From the NCBI RefSeq assembly GCF_015461835.1, contig NZ_JACOPX010000018.1, positions 62,001-126,000 on the forward strand: 64,000 bases of DNA. The letters are read 5' to 3'. The notes beneath the pieces were generated by a model, which did no database searches, was not told the origin of the DNA, and was given only the letters and a program-made list of their open reading frames with translations. This document shows, one piece after another, positions 17,701-26,678 of this stretch; the stretch's first letter is position 1, and each line of letters starts with the position of its first letter. The position numbers and the translations under genes are program-made. The stretch is from Pseudomonas neuropathica (lineage in GTDB: Bacteria > Pseudomonadota > Gammaproteobacteria > Pseudomonadales > Pseudomonadaceae).

Positions 17701-19190
17701 CCGGCCAGTTTCAGGTCGCCGGCGCTGCTCACCTCGGCGCCTTCGGAGCGCAACAATGCGGCGGTTTGCAGGGCGATATTGCCGGCCTTCAACTGGCTGG
17801 TGACGCTGCGCTGTTCTTCGCTGCTGCTGTTCCAGTCGGCTTTCCACAGGTGTTTGCGGTGGTTGCCTTGATCGGTCTGCGTGTGGCTTTCGGTAGCGGC
17901 AGTCAGGCGCAAATCGCCAGCGCTTTGCACGTCGAGTTGCTTCGCGGCTTCGACCTTGGCGGCTTTCAGTTCGGTGTCTTTGCCGGAGGCAAGTTTGACG
18001 TCGCGGCTGGCAATGATCTGGCTGCCGTGCTGACGGGATTCGCTATCGGTCTGGGTACGGTCGTAGGTTTCCCAGGTGATGCCGATGGTGCTGTTGTTCC
18101 AGTTTTCGCGCTTTTCCTGAAGCTTGCGGCTTTCGACCGTGGACAAAGTCAGGTTGCGTTTCGCCTCAACAGTGACGTCGCGAGCGCTGACATCAGCAGC
18201 GGCCAACGTCAGATCCTTGCCGCTGTGCAAGCCGACGTCGCCCTGACTACTGCGGATACCGGCGCGGGTCACGTCGAGGCTGTTGGCCACGGCTTCACCG
18301 CTGACACTCAAGTCACCGGCCGAGCGAATCTGCACGCCGTCACGCCCGGCGACTTGCACCGCGCCCACCCGCACGCCCGCGCCTTCGGCGGTGCTGACAA
18401 TATTGATTCGCCCGGCCTGCATCGCGCCGAACAGGCTGGCGTCGATGCGTTGATCAGATGTGTTGCCCGCCGGATCCACGGCTTTCACCTGACCGCTGGC
18501 GTAATCGACCTGATTGCGTCCCACCGTGAGGTTCAACTGATCGCGTGCAGTGATCGCGCCCTGGCTGTCGATACGCGGCGCGATGAGGTTGATCGAGCCC
18601 TCGCCGTTGCGCAGGCCACCGCTCTGAATCTGCAACTGACCGCTGGCATCGCGGCTGCTCAGACTTTGCAGTTTGCCGTCATTCAATTCCGGGCGACCGA
18701 CCACCAGATTAGCGTTCGGCGTGTTGATGAAGCTGCCGCCATTGACCGAGATGCCGTTGGGGTTGGCCAGCACATAATCGGCTGCGCGGCCGAAGATTTC
18801 CTGCGCACCGTTGATCGCGGACGGATTGCGACTGATCACTTCGTTGAGGATCACGCTCGCCGCCTGCCCTTGCAATTGCGGGTTAGCCGCCAGTTGCCCG
18901 GCCAGTTGCGATTGCCCGGCCTGCAAGGCGTTGTTCAGCACCAGGCCCTGGCGATCGACGTTGTAGTCGAGGAACTGGTTGTGCGACAGGCCCGAACCGT
19001 TGGGCGCGACGATGTTGACGATGGGCACACCGCCCTGGGTCTGCAATTGCGCGGTGCCGCCGGGCCCCGGTGCGACCACGACGCCGCCGGCCATCGCGCT
19101 CGGCAGGTGCACGGCGAAGAACAGGCTGGCAATCGCCCAGCGCAATTTGCCCCGAGGGGAAAGATGAAATGCAAAGGTGTGTGCTGGCAT
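14721..19190 (-). CDS. Two-partner secretion exoprotein TpsA (filamentous haemagglutinin-like adhesin)
   Basis: A 1,489-residue secreted beta-helix protein. A signal peptide (to about SAMAG) is followed by the TPS/haemagglutination-activity domain with its hallmark asparagines (SHNQFLDYNVDRQGLVLNN; LANPNGISVNGGSFINTPN), which the partner TpsB recognises. The rest is haemagglutinin-repeat material: many SGKDL/SAGDL/GGDV-type turns and Ser/Thr/Asn/Asp-rich stretches, no Cys. The chain stops in VTLSGHLDTQTLQAGIDEKG without a VENN motif, toxin domain or following immunity gene, so it looks like a plain adhesin or a shortened relative of CdiA. ATG 19190 follows GGAGACGTTTTT and gives the right signal peptide. 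The transporter gene is 97 bp upstream, same strand. Confidence 0.9.
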   Translation of the reverse strand: MPAHTFAFHLSPRGKLRWAIASLFFAVHLPSAMAGGVVVAPGPGGTAQLQTQGGVPIVNIVAPNGSGLSHNQFLDYNVDRQGLVLNNALQAGQSQLAGQLAANPQLQGQAASVILNEVISRNPSAINGAQEIFGRAADYVLANPNGISVNGGSFINTPNANLVVGRPELNDGKLQSLSSRDASGQLQIQSGGLRNGEGSINLIAPRIDSQGAITARDQLNLTVGRNQVDYASGQVKAVDPAGNTSDQRIDASLFGAMQAGRINIVSTAEGAGVRVGAVQVAGRDGVQIRSAGDLSVSGEAVANSLDVTRAGIRSSQGDVGLHSGKDLTLAAADVSARDVTVEAKRNLTLSTVESRKLQEKRENWNNSTIGITWETYDRTQTDSESRQHGSQIIASRDVKLASGKDTELKAAKVEAAKQLDVQSAGDLRLTAATESHTQTDQGNHRKHLWKADWNSSSEEQRSVTSQLKAGNIALQTAALLRSEGAEVSSAGDLKLAGKQVEISTATRTDRSSDNSYSGDLVGGGFFGKTGDADKGKTQHQGSKVNANGKLIVKADDVRISGSQVRGGSDASVISDKGSLVIDGVQDTSHSNNHDKDSKFFGISKDESRQNSKDSSTVRSELVSDSNLKLKSAKDIEVAGSTVKADGALTADAAGDVNVHSAQNTHDSTDTTHTRGFDAYAKEQTPEQYRAGIHYEDKQQTVTSNDVTQQGSSLSGGSVQVKAGGDVTLKGAEVKSTAGDTTLSGQNVSLLAEADSHKTSTDTSSTGGGFYYTGGLDRAGSGVDFAHSTAQDSTSKTTAQTSSVQSSGSLTINADKLATEGAQLKAGNGLNVAANAIDNRAASNTDSSTHSESNWSADIGANVEYKDIARPIAGAVKDVLNGKVPDKDALANLGQPNVGIDVAVGHGSASKTEQNNNAVVSRFDGGTVDVKATGTLHDQGTQYNASAGEVNISADQLLADAASNTHNSSANAVDAKVDVRVYTKTGEDVNVAGSGAGGSSASSKDSSTAVVGAYAGSQGVNIKVGGDAQFEGSRFDGAQGGVNINTGGDLALNQANDRQTNNDTSLRGNGSLTVGTLPGTDGTNVDLGAGFQLDHTGKQSTDTHAHVASISGNGPVQLSSGGDQVQQGSKIDSAGAIDLHADGKLDLQAATDTHTASGSNLGGGLKGGGSKTSSEKSRDQGGNLSGNFNIGRVNEDSKTLSGGQLNSQNGIALSGDSIHLQGTQVSAPNVSIDAQKGGYVQESAQSTDQRNNWNVALNAGGNLSSKTPTAKDEKASSDHGFNAGAKAGVDYLQGSTQQNSQIKADSVVLNSAGDARLAGARIDAKTVSGKVAGDLTVESRQDSSNHAKVDVDLGLTAKKNPPSDKEKLAGTDYKPTLKAQGEYAHKDGVAQASGISANQSVNLAVGGATQLTGARISATQGKVDLGGSKVSSADLSNRDYGVKAGLDLPHKAEENAPKVSLENGNLKVGPVTLSGHLDTQTLQAGIDEKG

Positions 19191-19287
19191 AAAAACGTCT
19201 CCATGTGAGTACGGCATCACGTTGCGCGTTTAGTCTTGGCCGTGGCTGACGCGCTCAGATCCGACGGCTGTTTGTTCACTGCGTTGT

Positions 19288-21015
19288 TCAGATTTGCAGG
19301 CCCACGCGCATTAGCCAGGTTTCAGGCTCGTGCTGCAGACCATTCGGGGTGTTGAGGGCGCGCTGGTAATCGACGTCCACTTGCAGGTTCTTCCAGCCCA
19401 GATTCAGACCGACACTGGCACCGCTCAGGCGTTGCCCCTGCGCACCGTGATCAGCCTTGATCCAGCCATGGTCGAGGCCCACCCGCGGGGTGATCTGCAA
19501 CGGCCATTCGCTGCGCAGCGGCAGGCGCAAGGTGTTGCGCCAGATCGCGCCGCTGGCGCCGGAGGCACTGCTGACCCGATAGCCGCGCACCGCCGAGTCG
19601 TCGGTGCCGAGCAACTGTTCGATGGCCGGCAACGGGTCCGGGCTGTATTGCACATTGAGTTGGCTCTGCCACTGCCAGGCCTGCGCGCCGAACTGGCCAT
19701 TGCGCCATTGGCTGAGGCCGGCGCGGTACTTGCGGAACTGCGCCTTGGGCAGGTTGTTGATCTGATGTTGTGAGTCATCGTCGGCGCCAAACCAGCGCAA
19801 GCCTTGGGCGTAATTGACGTCTAGGTTCCACACCGCGCGGTCGAGCCAGAACAGATTGAGCCCGGCCTCGGCCACGGTCAGGGTCGGGCTTTGAATGCCA
19901 AGGCGAACGTCTTGCAAGTAGCTGTCGACATCTTTGTGTGCCAGTTGCAGGTTGGCGCTGAGCTGACGGCTCTGGTCGCGCCACAACACACGGTCGGCGC
20001 GCAGGCTGACCTGATCGGTGATGCCCGTGCTGTGAAAGGTCACGCTCGGCAGTTTGAACGGCGCACGATATTCGGCGTGGCTGGCGAACACGCTGTAGGT
20101 CCAGTAGCCGTAAGGGATCGCGTAATACAGGCTGGCGTTGCGGCTGTAGCGGTCACCCTGATTGAGGGTGTCGCTGGCGCTGAGACTCAACAAGTCGTTG
20201 AGTTGCAGTGGGCTGTCGAGGCTCAGGCTGACGGTGTCGCGATCACGTCCAGTGCTGGCGCTGCCGAGGTTGTCGATACCCGCGTTCAAGGCCCAGCGCG
20301 AATGCGCGGCGGTGCGCGACCGCAGGATGATCCGCGAGGCACCGGGCTGGCTGCCGGGGGCGATGTCGGCGGTGAGATCAATCGAGCGCAGACGATTCAA
20401 CTGGTCCAGTCCCTGCTCCAGATCGCGCAGATTCAGCGGCTCGCCGAGCATGTTCGGAAAAGCACCGCCCAATGAAACCGGCAAGCTCTGATCCGCCAGT
20501 TCGATGGACTCGATGTAGCCTTCGTCAATGCGGATATCCAGCGACTGCCCCGCTGCCGGTGCGCTGAGCAGATACGGACGACTGGCGATGTAACCCTTGT
20601 CGACGTAGCTCGCGGTAATGGTGGCCAGCAGATGATTGATCTGGCCGACGCCCATGCACGGCGCCAACAACGGCTTGATCCGTGCATTGAGCTGGTCGCT
20701 GTCGATCAACGTGACGCCGCCGATGCGCGCACCGCTCAACGGCCAGCAACGTTCATCGGGGGAGACGGTTGGCGGAATGGCCGGAGTGACCGGCGCAGGG
20801 CCGAACGCGCCGCGTTCCAGTTGCCGCTTTCTTTGCTCAAGTTGCAGTTGTTGCAGATCGCGCTGCTGCTGTTGCTGCTGGCGCAGCACTTCCTGGCCCG
20901 GCGCGACAGGTTCGGCAGCTTCAATCGAGGAGGCACAGACACTCAACACAAAGGCCGACAACAGCGGGCAGCGCGTGGAACAACGACGAAAAACAGCGCG
21001 AAACGGAAACGGCAC
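19288..21015 (-). CDS. TpsB outer-membrane transporter (ShlB/FhaC/HecB family)
   Basis: 575 residues. After a signal peptide comes a Gln-rich, coiled-coil-like stretch (about residues 41-66, VLRQQQQQQRDLQQLQLEQ), then two POTRA modules (RIGGVTLIDSDQLN...GYIASRPYL; RIDEGYIESIELAD...) and a 16-strand barrel. The conserved VRGY motif of the Omp85/TpsB L6 loop is present as AVRGYRVSS. It exports the TpsA encoded directly downstream. The start is GTG 21015 with AAGGAAG six bases upstream. TpsB-first order in one leftward operon is the common arrangement. Confidence 0.93.
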   Translation of the reverse strand: MPFPFRAVFRRCSTRCPLLSAFVLSVCASSIEAAEPVAPGQEVLRQQQQQQRDLQQLQLEQRKRQLERGAFGPAPVTPAIPPTVSPDERCWPLSGARIGGVTLIDSDQLNARIKPLLAPCMGVGQINHLLATITASYVDKGYIASRPYLLSAPAAGQSLDIRIDEGYIESIELADQSLPVSLGGAFPNMLGEPLNLRDLEQGLDQLNRLRSIDLTADIAPGSQPGASRIILRSRTAAHSRWALNAGIDNLGSASTGRDRDTVSLSLDSPLQLNDLLSLSASDTLNQGDRYSRNASLYYAIPYGYWTYSVFASHAEYRAPFKLPSVTFHSTGITDQVSLRADRVLWRDQSRQLSANLQLAHKDVDSYLQDVRLGIQSPTLTVAEAGLNLFWLDRAVWNLDVNYAQGLRWFGADDDSQHQINNLPKAQFRKYRAGLSQWRNGQFGAQAWQWQSQLNVQYSPDPLPAIEQLLGTDDSAVRGYRVSSASGASGAIWRNTLRLPLRSEWPLQITPRVGLDHGWIKADHGAQGQRLSGASVGLNLGWKNLQVDVDYQRALNTPNGLQHEPETWLMRVGLQI

Positions 21016-21123
21016 GCAACTTCCTTGCGATCATAAAATGGCGTAATGCCATGTCATCAATGATCGTGATAGTCGGAGCCATCCCACACAAAAGCAAGAC
21101 GCGTCCTACAACGCTTACATTTC

Positions 21124-22257
21124 TTAAACAATTGCTTTGCCTGGCTTTATTGTCAGCAGCAAGGCCACGGCGCTGCACGTTATCAGGGTTTCCCCGAGGG
21201 CCTGAAACCAGCCGGCGAGCATCAGCCCCGCGCCGATCAGCAGGTAATACATCAAGCCCAGCAACGCCCCGGCGGTGCCCAACCGATCAGCGTAATCGGC
21301 GAGGGCCGAACCGAGAATGTTCGGGATCGCCAAGCCGAACGCCAATACCACCAACAGCATCGGCAGGACGAACGCGACACCGCCTTGCAGCGACCACACG
21401 CCCACGCCACCGAGCAAGGCGATGCCAGCCGCGAGGCGAATCAACTGCAATGCCTTGAACCCGGCCGTCAATAAACGCCGGTTGAGCCATGCTCCAAAAC
21501 CTGAGCCCAGCGCGAGGATCACACCGCTGTAGCCGAACCCGCTGGCACTGACGCCCAATCGCTGAAAAATGAACGGTGCGAGGCTGTAATAGCTGAACAG
21601 CGCCACGTTGAATGAGGCGATCCATAGCGCCGAGCGCCAGATATCCGCGTCACGCAACATGCGCCCAAGCGTTTTGAACAGAGCAACATGGCCAGTCGGC
21701 GCTGGCCGGGTTTCCGCCAAGGTGTAGCAACTCCATAACCACAACAACGTGGCCAGCAACAGCAACGCGCCAAGCACACCGCGATAACCGAAGGCCTGAA
21801 CCAGACTGGCCCCCGTGAACAAGCCAAGCGCCGGGCTGGCCGCCAGCGCCATGCCCACCAGGGAAAACACCTGCGCCAGTTCTGTGCCGTTGAAGCGGTC
21901 ACGCAACACGGTCTGCGTGACCACCGACCCCACCGCCGCACCAAAGGCCGCCAACATCTGCGCCAGTAACAAACCGTTGAAACTGCTGACCCGCAGGCCT
22001 ACAAGCGTGGCAATTGCATAGATTGCCAGGCCCGCGAGCATCGTCGGGCGTCGACCGATGCGATCGCACAAACGCCCCCACACCACCACCCCGACGGCAA
22101 ACGCGAGGAAATACACCGACAACGTCTGCGCGGCGGCTTGCGGGCCAACGTTAAACACCCTCCCGATATCACCGAGCGCCGGGCTGTACAGGGTTTGCGC
22201 GATCTGCGGAAACATCAGCAGCGCAATCGCCAGCCACAAGAAATGTCTGTTGTTCAT
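21124..22257 (-). CDS. MFS exporter (Bcr/CflA-like)
   Basis: A 377-residue inner-membrane transporter with about twelve helices. The loop GRLCDRIGRRPTMLAG is a clear MFS motif A, and the segment ALAASPALGLFTGASLVQAFGYR recalls motif C of drug/H+ antiporters. The overall length and pattern fit the Bcr/CflA group. GAGGAGTGATGAAGC precedes the ATG. It is divergent from an AraC-type regulator gene 98 bp away, which probably controls it; pairs of this kind are usual for exporters of toxic or metabolic compounds. Substrate unknown. Confidence 0.82.
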   Translation of the reverse strand: MNNRHFLWLAIALLMFPQIAQTLYSPALGDIGRVFNVGPQAAAQTLSVYFLAFAVGVVVWGRLCDRIGRRPTMLAGLAIYAIATLVGLRVSSFNGLLLAQMLAAFGAAVGSVVTQTVLRDRFNGTELAQVFSLVGMALAASPALGLFTGASLVQAFGYRGVLGALLLLATLLWLWSCYTLAETRPAPTGHVALFKTLGRMLRDADIWRSALWIASFNVALFSYYSLAPFIFQRLGVSASGFGYSGVILALGSGFGAWLNRRLLTAGFKALQLIRLAAGIALLGGVGVWSLQGGVAFVLPMLLVVLAFGLAIPNILGSALADYADRLGTAGALLGLMYYLLIGAGLMLAGWFQALGETLITCSAVALLLTIKPGKAIV

Positions 22258-22355
22258 GCTTCATCACTCCTCTCATAAACCGCCGAGGAGTTTAAGAATC
22301 GCTGACTGGCGTATTATCCAGATCCTGCCAATTTATCGCTGAAACCGGACAACCC

Positions 22356-23120
22356 ATGGCTTGGCTCGACGCCCACGCAACGTTTGATGCAGATCGCTAT
22401 GACGCACCGGTGATCGGTATCGCCTCGACCTTGGGCGATCACGATTCCGGTCTGCACCGTCATCAACGCGGCCAACTGCTGTACACGCGCCAAGGCTGCA
22501 CGCGGATTACCCTGGCGCAGCAACTGTGCCTGCTACCGCCGTCGCGGGCGGCGTGGATTCCACCGGGTGTCAGCCATCGCGCGGTGATGCAACAGAGCGT
22601 CGACTACCGCTCGATCTACTTGATCGCCGAACTGTGCAGCGCACTGCCGCAGCAGGTTTGCGTGATTGAAGTCAGCCCGTTGTTACGTGCGGTGCTGGAA
22701 CCGATGGCGCTGGCGGATTTCGCCAGCGATTGGCAGCAAGGCAAACTCTCCCACCTGCTCGGCCTGTGTCTGAGCGAAATCGCTGAAGCGGCGCAGCAAC
22801 CGATGCTGCTGCCGTTACCTCAGGACAAGCGCCTGGCACCCCTGTTGAAAACGCCTGAACGTCTGCCTCCGGAGTTGCAAGTGCTGGAGCAGCAGGTCGG
22901 CGCCAGCAGCCGCACCATCGGGCGAATCTTCCAGCGCGAAACCGGCATGAGTTATCAGCAATGGCGCCAGCAGTGGCGCTTGATGCGCGCAATGGAATTG
23001 CTCGCCACCGGGCGCAGCCTGAGTTACTGCGCGTTCGAATCGGGTTTTGCCAGCGACAGCGCTTTCGTCGCCTTCTTCAAAACCATGACCGGCAGCACAC
23101 CGGGCCACTGGCTCAAGTGA
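22356..23120 (+). CDS. AraC-family transcriptional regulator
   Basis: 254 residues: an N-terminal cupin-like sensor part (HRHQRGQLLYTRQGCTRI ... AWIPPGVSHRAVM) and a C-terminal AraC/XylS double helix-turn-helix (ASSRTIGRIFQRETGMSYQQ, then SYCAFESGFASDSAFVAFFKTMTGSTP). The cupin N-terminus with the HxHxRGQ pattern is that of the YdeC/NimR-type subgroup that regulates a neighbouring MFS exporter. It is divergent from such an exporter gene (start 22257), and the 98 bp between the two genes must hold both promoters. The inducer is unknown. Confidence 0.87.
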   Translation: MAWLDAHATFDADRYDAPVIGIASTLGDHDSGLHRHQRGQLLYTRQGCTRITLAQQLCLLPPSRAAWIPPGVSHRAVMQQSVDYRSIYLIAELCSALPQQVCVIEVSPLLRAVLEPMALADFASDWQQGKLSHLLGLCLSEIAEAAQQPMLLPLPQDKRLAPLLKTPERLPPELQVLEQQVGASSRTIGRIFQRETGMSYQQWRQQWRLMRAMELLATGRSLSYCAFESGFASDSAFVAFFKTMTGSTPGHWLK

Positions 23121-23216
23121 ACAACTGACGATTGGCATCAGAAATAATTTGCCACTAAATATTACCTGCGTCATATTACAGCCGTAATAACGATCCGCTT
23201 ACGCAGGTAATCCGCC

Positions 23217-24326
23217 ATGACCAGCATGCCCACCCTCGAACCTGTTGTGGTAAAGACCAAGCCGTCCCTGCTTAAACGCGTTTTGCTTCCGGGCGCCGGA
23301 TTGCTCGCGCTGATCTTCGCCGGTGTGTACGCCGTGCATTGGTGGGGTGCCGGGCGTTTTCTTGAAGAAACCGACGATGCCTATATTGGTGGCGACGTCA
23401 CGGTGATCGGCCCGAAAGTCGCCGGTTACATCGACGAAGTGCTGGTCAGCGACAACCAGCACGTGAAGGCCGGCGATGTACTGATCCGCCTCGACGCCCG
23501 CGACTATCGCGCCAACCTCGCCAAAGCCGAAGGCGCCGTTGCTGCCGAAGAAGCCCTGCTGGCCAACCTCGACGCCACCGAACAACTGCAACAAGCGGTG
23601 ATCGGTCAGGCCCGCGCCGGCATCGACGCCGCTGGCGCAGAAACCGCACGCTCGCGGGATGACAACGCGCGCTACAAACGCTTGGTGACGACCAATGCGG
23701 TGTCGGTGGAAAGCGCACAACGCGCCGACGCGACCTTCAAAACAGCGCAAGCCCTCAGTGCCCGCGCCCAGGCCGAACTGCTCGCCGCGCAACGCCAACT
23801 GGCGGTGATCGATACGCAAAAACAACAGGCCCGCGCCGCCCTTCAACAAGCCCGCGCCGAACGCGATCTGGCGCAACTGAACCTCGGCTACACCGAACTG
23901 CGCGCGCCGGTCGATGGCGTGATCGGCAATCGCCGCGCACGGGTTGGCGCCTATGCACAGGCCGGCTCGCAACAGTTGTCGGTGGTGCCGGCCAGCGGCC
24001 TTTGGGTCGATGCCAATTTCAAGGAAGACCAACTGGCGCGGATGAAACCCGGGCAACGCGTGAGCATCCGCGCCGACGTCCTTTCCGGACAGGAATTCCA
24101 CGGCCGCCTCGACAGCCTCGCCCCCGCCACTGGTTCGCAATTCAGTGTACTGCCACCGGAAAACGCCACCGGCAACTTCACCAAAATCGTCCAGCGCGTG
24201 CCAGTACGGATCCTCCTTGACCCGGCTGACGGCGTACTCGGGCACTTGCGCCCGGGCCTGTCGGTAACGGCGGAAGTCGACACCCGTGCACAACCGGAAA
24301 CCAGCGCCGTGGCTGTCGCACCATGA
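23217..24326 (+). CDS. Membrane fusion protein of an EmrAB-type pump
   Basis: 369 residues of the HlyD/EmrA family. One N-terminal transmembrane helix (LLPGAGLLALIFAGVYAVHWW) is followed by a lipoyl-like half (TDDAYIGGDVTVIGPKVAGYIDEVLVSDNQHVKAGDVL), a long helical hairpin rich in Ala, Gln and Arg, the second lipoyl half (LGYTELRAPVDGVIGNRRARVGAYAQAG) and a beta-barrel part. It links the inner-membrane pump to an outer-membrane channel. It overlaps the pump gene by four bases (ATGA). No outer-membrane partner gene lies beside it; TolC-like proteins elsewhere may serve. Confidence 0.9.
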   Translation: MTSMPTLEPVVVKTKPSLLKRVLLPGAGLLALIFAGVYAVHWWGAGRFLEETDDAYIGGDVTVIGPKVAGYIDEVLVSDNQHVKAGDVLIRLDARDYRANLAKAEGAVAAEEALLANLDATEQLQQAVIGQARAGIDAAGAETARSRDDNARYKRLVTTNAVSVESAQRADATFKTAQALSARAQAELLAAQRQLAVIDTQKQQARAALQQARAERDLAQLNLGYTELRAPVDGVIGNRRARVGAYAQAGSQQLSVVPASGLWVDANFKEDQLARMKPGQRVSIRADVLSGQEFHGRLDSLAPATGSQFSVLPPENATGNFTKIVQRVPVRILLDPADGVLGHLRPGLSVTAEVDTRAQPETSAVAVAP

Positions 24327-25915
24327 GCACCGCCCTCGCCGCCCCGGCGCAACCGTTCAACGCGGCGGACATGGCGACCGCGACCAAGGTGTTCGCCTTC
24401 GCAACCATGTGCATCGGCATGTTCATCGCGCTGCTCGACATCCAGATTGTCTCGGCGTCACTGCGCGATATCGGCGGTGGACTGTCCGCCGGCACCGACG
24501 AAACCGCGTGGGTGCAGACCAGTTATCTGATCGCCGAAATCATCGTGATTCCGCTGTCGGGCTGGTTGTCACGGGTGTTCTCGACGCGCTGGTTGTTCTG
24601 CGCGTCGGCGGTCGGTTTCACCCTCGCCAGCCTGCTCTGCGGCGTGGCCTGGAACATCCAGAGCATGATTGCCTTTCGGGCGCTGCAAGGTTTTCTCGGC
24701 GGCTCGATGATCCCGCTGGTGTTCACCACGGCGTTCTTTTTCTTCACCGGTAAACAGCGGGTAATCGCCGCCGCGACCATCGGCGCGGTCGCGTCATTGG
24801 CGCCGACCATGGGGCCGGTGATCGGCGGCTGGATCACTGATATTTCCTCGTGGCACTGGCTGTTCTATATCAACCTGGTGCCGGGGATTTTCGTTGCCGT
24901 GGCAGTGCCGATGCTGGTGAAAATCGACCAGCCGGAACTGTCGCTGCTCAAAGGCGCGGACTATCTGAGCATGGTGTTTCTCGCGCTGTTTCTCGGCTGC
25001 CTGGAATACACCCTCGAAGAAGGCCCGCGCTGGAACTGGTTCAGCGACCAGACCATTCTGACCACCGCGTGGATCAGTGGATTGGCAGGATTGGCGTTCA
25101 TTGGCCGCACCCTGCACGTGGCCAATCCGATCGTCGATCTGCGCGCCTTGAAGGACCGCAATTTCGCCCTCGGTTGCTTCTTTTCGTTTGTCACCGGCAT
25201 CGGTCTGTTCGCGACGATTTACCTGACGCCGCTGTTCCTCGGCCGGGTACGCGGCTACAGCGCGCTGGACATTGGTCTGGCGGTTTTCTCCACTGGCGTG
25301 TTCCAGATCATGGCGATTCCGCTGTACGCCTTTCTGGCCAATCGCATGGACCTGCGCTGGATCATGATGATCGGTCTGGGTTTGTTCGCGGTGTCGATGT
25401 GGGAGTTCAGCCCGATCACCCACGACTGGGGTGCGGGGCAATTGATGCTGCCGCAAGCGTTGCGCGGGATTGCCCAGCAACTGGCGGTGCCACCAGCGGT
25501 GACGTTGACTTTGGGTGGGTTGGCGCCTGCACGTTTGAAGCATGCGTCAGGGTTGTTCAACCTGATGCGCAATCTCGGCGGGGCGATTGGTATTGCGGCG
25601 TGCGCGACCATTCTCAATGACCGCACCAACCTGCACTTCACGCGGTTGGCCGAACATCTGAACAGCAGCAATGAAGCGATGAATCAGTGGCTGTCTCAGG
25701 TCGGCGGCAACCTGGCGAATCTGGGCCAGAGCGGCGACGTCGGCGTCACCGCCAGCCTGCGCCAGTTGTGGTTGCTGACCTACCGTGAGGCGCAAACGCA
25801 GACCTACGGCGATACCTTTCTGATGATCGGGGCGTGCTTCGTTATCGCCACGGCGATGGTGCCCTTGATGCGCAAGGTGCAACCACCGGCGGCGCCGAGT
25901 GCGGATGGGCATTGA
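24323..25915 (+). CDS. DHA2-family drug:H+ antiporter (EmrB-like)
   Basis: A 530-residue MFS pump with about fourteen helices, as in the DHA2 family. Typical segments are MFIALLDIQIVSASLRDIGGGLSAGTDETAWVQTSYLIAE in helix 1-2 and GSMIPLVFTTAFFFF. MLVKIDQPELSLLKGADY marks the central loop. The start codon overlaps the stop of the EmrA-like gene, so the two are translationally coupled. It should export hydrophobic or acidic compounds with the fusion protein; no drug can be named from sequence. A REP pair follows the stop. Confidence 0.9.
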   Translation: MSTALAAPAQPFNAADMATATKVFAFATMCIGMFIALLDIQIVSASLRDIGGGLSAGTDETAWVQTSYLIAEIIVIPLSGWLSRVFSTRWLFCASAVGFTLASLLCGVAWNIQSMIAFRALQGFLGGSMIPLVFTTAFFFFTGKQRVIAAATIGAVASLAPTMGPVIGGWITDISSWHWLFYINLVPGIFVAVAVPMLVKIDQPELSLLKGADYLSMVFLALFLGCLEYTLEEGPRWNWFSDQTILTTAWISGLAGLAFIGRTLHVANPIVDLRALKDRNFALGCFFSFVTGIGLFATIYLTPLFLGRVRGYSALDIGLAVFSTGVFQIMAIPLYAFLANRMDLRWIMMIGLGLFAVSMWEFSPITHDWGAGQLMLPQALRGIAQQLAVPPAVTLTLGGLAPARLKHASGLFNLMRNLGGAIGIAACATILNDRTNLHFTRLAEHLNSSNEAMNQWLSQVGGNLANLGQSGDVGVTASLRQLWLLTYREAQTQTYGDTFLMIGACFVIATAMVPLMRKVQPPAAPSADGH

Positions 25916-25942
25916 TGCCTAATCTGAAACTATCCACCGCCA

Positions 25943-26035
25943 CCTGTGGGAGCGAGCTTGCTCGCGAATACGGTGTGTCAGGCAACAATTTAGTGACTGA
26001 TACATCGCTTTCGCGAGCAAGCTCGCTCCCACAGG
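25943..26035. repeat. REP pair (REPIN-like element)
   Basis: Left arm CCTGTGGGAGCGAGCTTGCT... and right arm its reverse complement, around a 36-bp spacer, in the convergent gap between the EmrB-like and AhpD-like genes. Confidence 0.88.
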
Positions 26036-26051
26036 AGTTATGCGTTGAGGC

Positions 26052-26492
26052 TTAAGCTTGTGGGATTTTACGGAAGCCCACCGCCAAACGATTCCAGCTG
26101 TTGATGGTGTTGATCGCCACGCTCAGGTCGACCATTTCTTTGGGCGTGAATTGCGCCGCAACCACGTCGTAATCTTCGTCCGGTGCGTGGGTCAGGCTCA
26201 GTTGGGTCAGCGATTCAGTCCACAGCAGCGCGGCGCGTTCGCGGTCGCTGAAGAACGGCGCTTCCCGCCAGGCGGTGACCGCGAACAGCCGACGCGGGGT
26301 TTCACCGCCCTTGATCGCATCGGTGGTGTGCATATCGATGCAGAACGCGCAGCCGTTGATTTGCGAAGCGCGCAGCTTGACCAGTTCGATCAGGGTCTTT
26401 TCCAGCGGCAGTTTGGACACCGCCGTTTCCAAAGCCATCATCGCTTTCAAGGCGTCTGGGGAAGCGGTGTAGAAATCGGCACGAGGTTGCAT
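26052..26492 (-). CDS. AhpD-like / carboxymuconolactone decarboxylase-family protein
   Basis: 146 residues with the AhpD core signature: Cys48, Cys51 and His55 in NGCAFCIDMHTTDA, preceded by LIELVKLRASQI. These residues form the redox centre in alkylhydroperoxidase AhpD-like proteins, so a small peroxidase or thiol-based stress role in the cytosol is likely. ATG 26492 has CCGGAGC just upstream; a longer frame start at 26510 is less likely. The gene stands alone, divergent from the Gly-rich protein gene and convergent with the pump operon. Confidence 0.85.
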   Translation of the reverse strand: MQPRADFYTASPDALKAMMALETAVSKLPLEKTLIELVKLRASQINGCAFCIDMHTTDAIKGGETPRRLFAVTAWREAPFFSDRERAALLWTESLTQLSLTHAPDEDYDVVAAQFTPKEMVDLSVAINTINSWNRLAVGFRKIPQA

Positions 26493-26678
26493 GGTAGCTC
26501 CGGGTAGCAAGTGAATGTGTGGTTACGTTAGCCCTCACACCCGGTCCGGCAAATAGCCAATATTGCCGAAGATCAGGAGGCCACTCGGTTTCGCTGCTGA
26601 CCGCTCGTCAGCTACCCGGCACCAAGGGTTCTGCGCGTCAGACCAATATCAGGTACAGACCCTTTGTGGAGACGGATC

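Noticed and set aside
14688-19208. A 1,506-codon open frame antisense to the TpsA adhesin gene
   Set aside because: Codon use in GC-rich genes often leaves the opposite strand open. The antisense protein is low-complexity (Ala, Val, Asp, His), with no domain, while the sense frame has a signal peptide, TPS domain and ribosome site.
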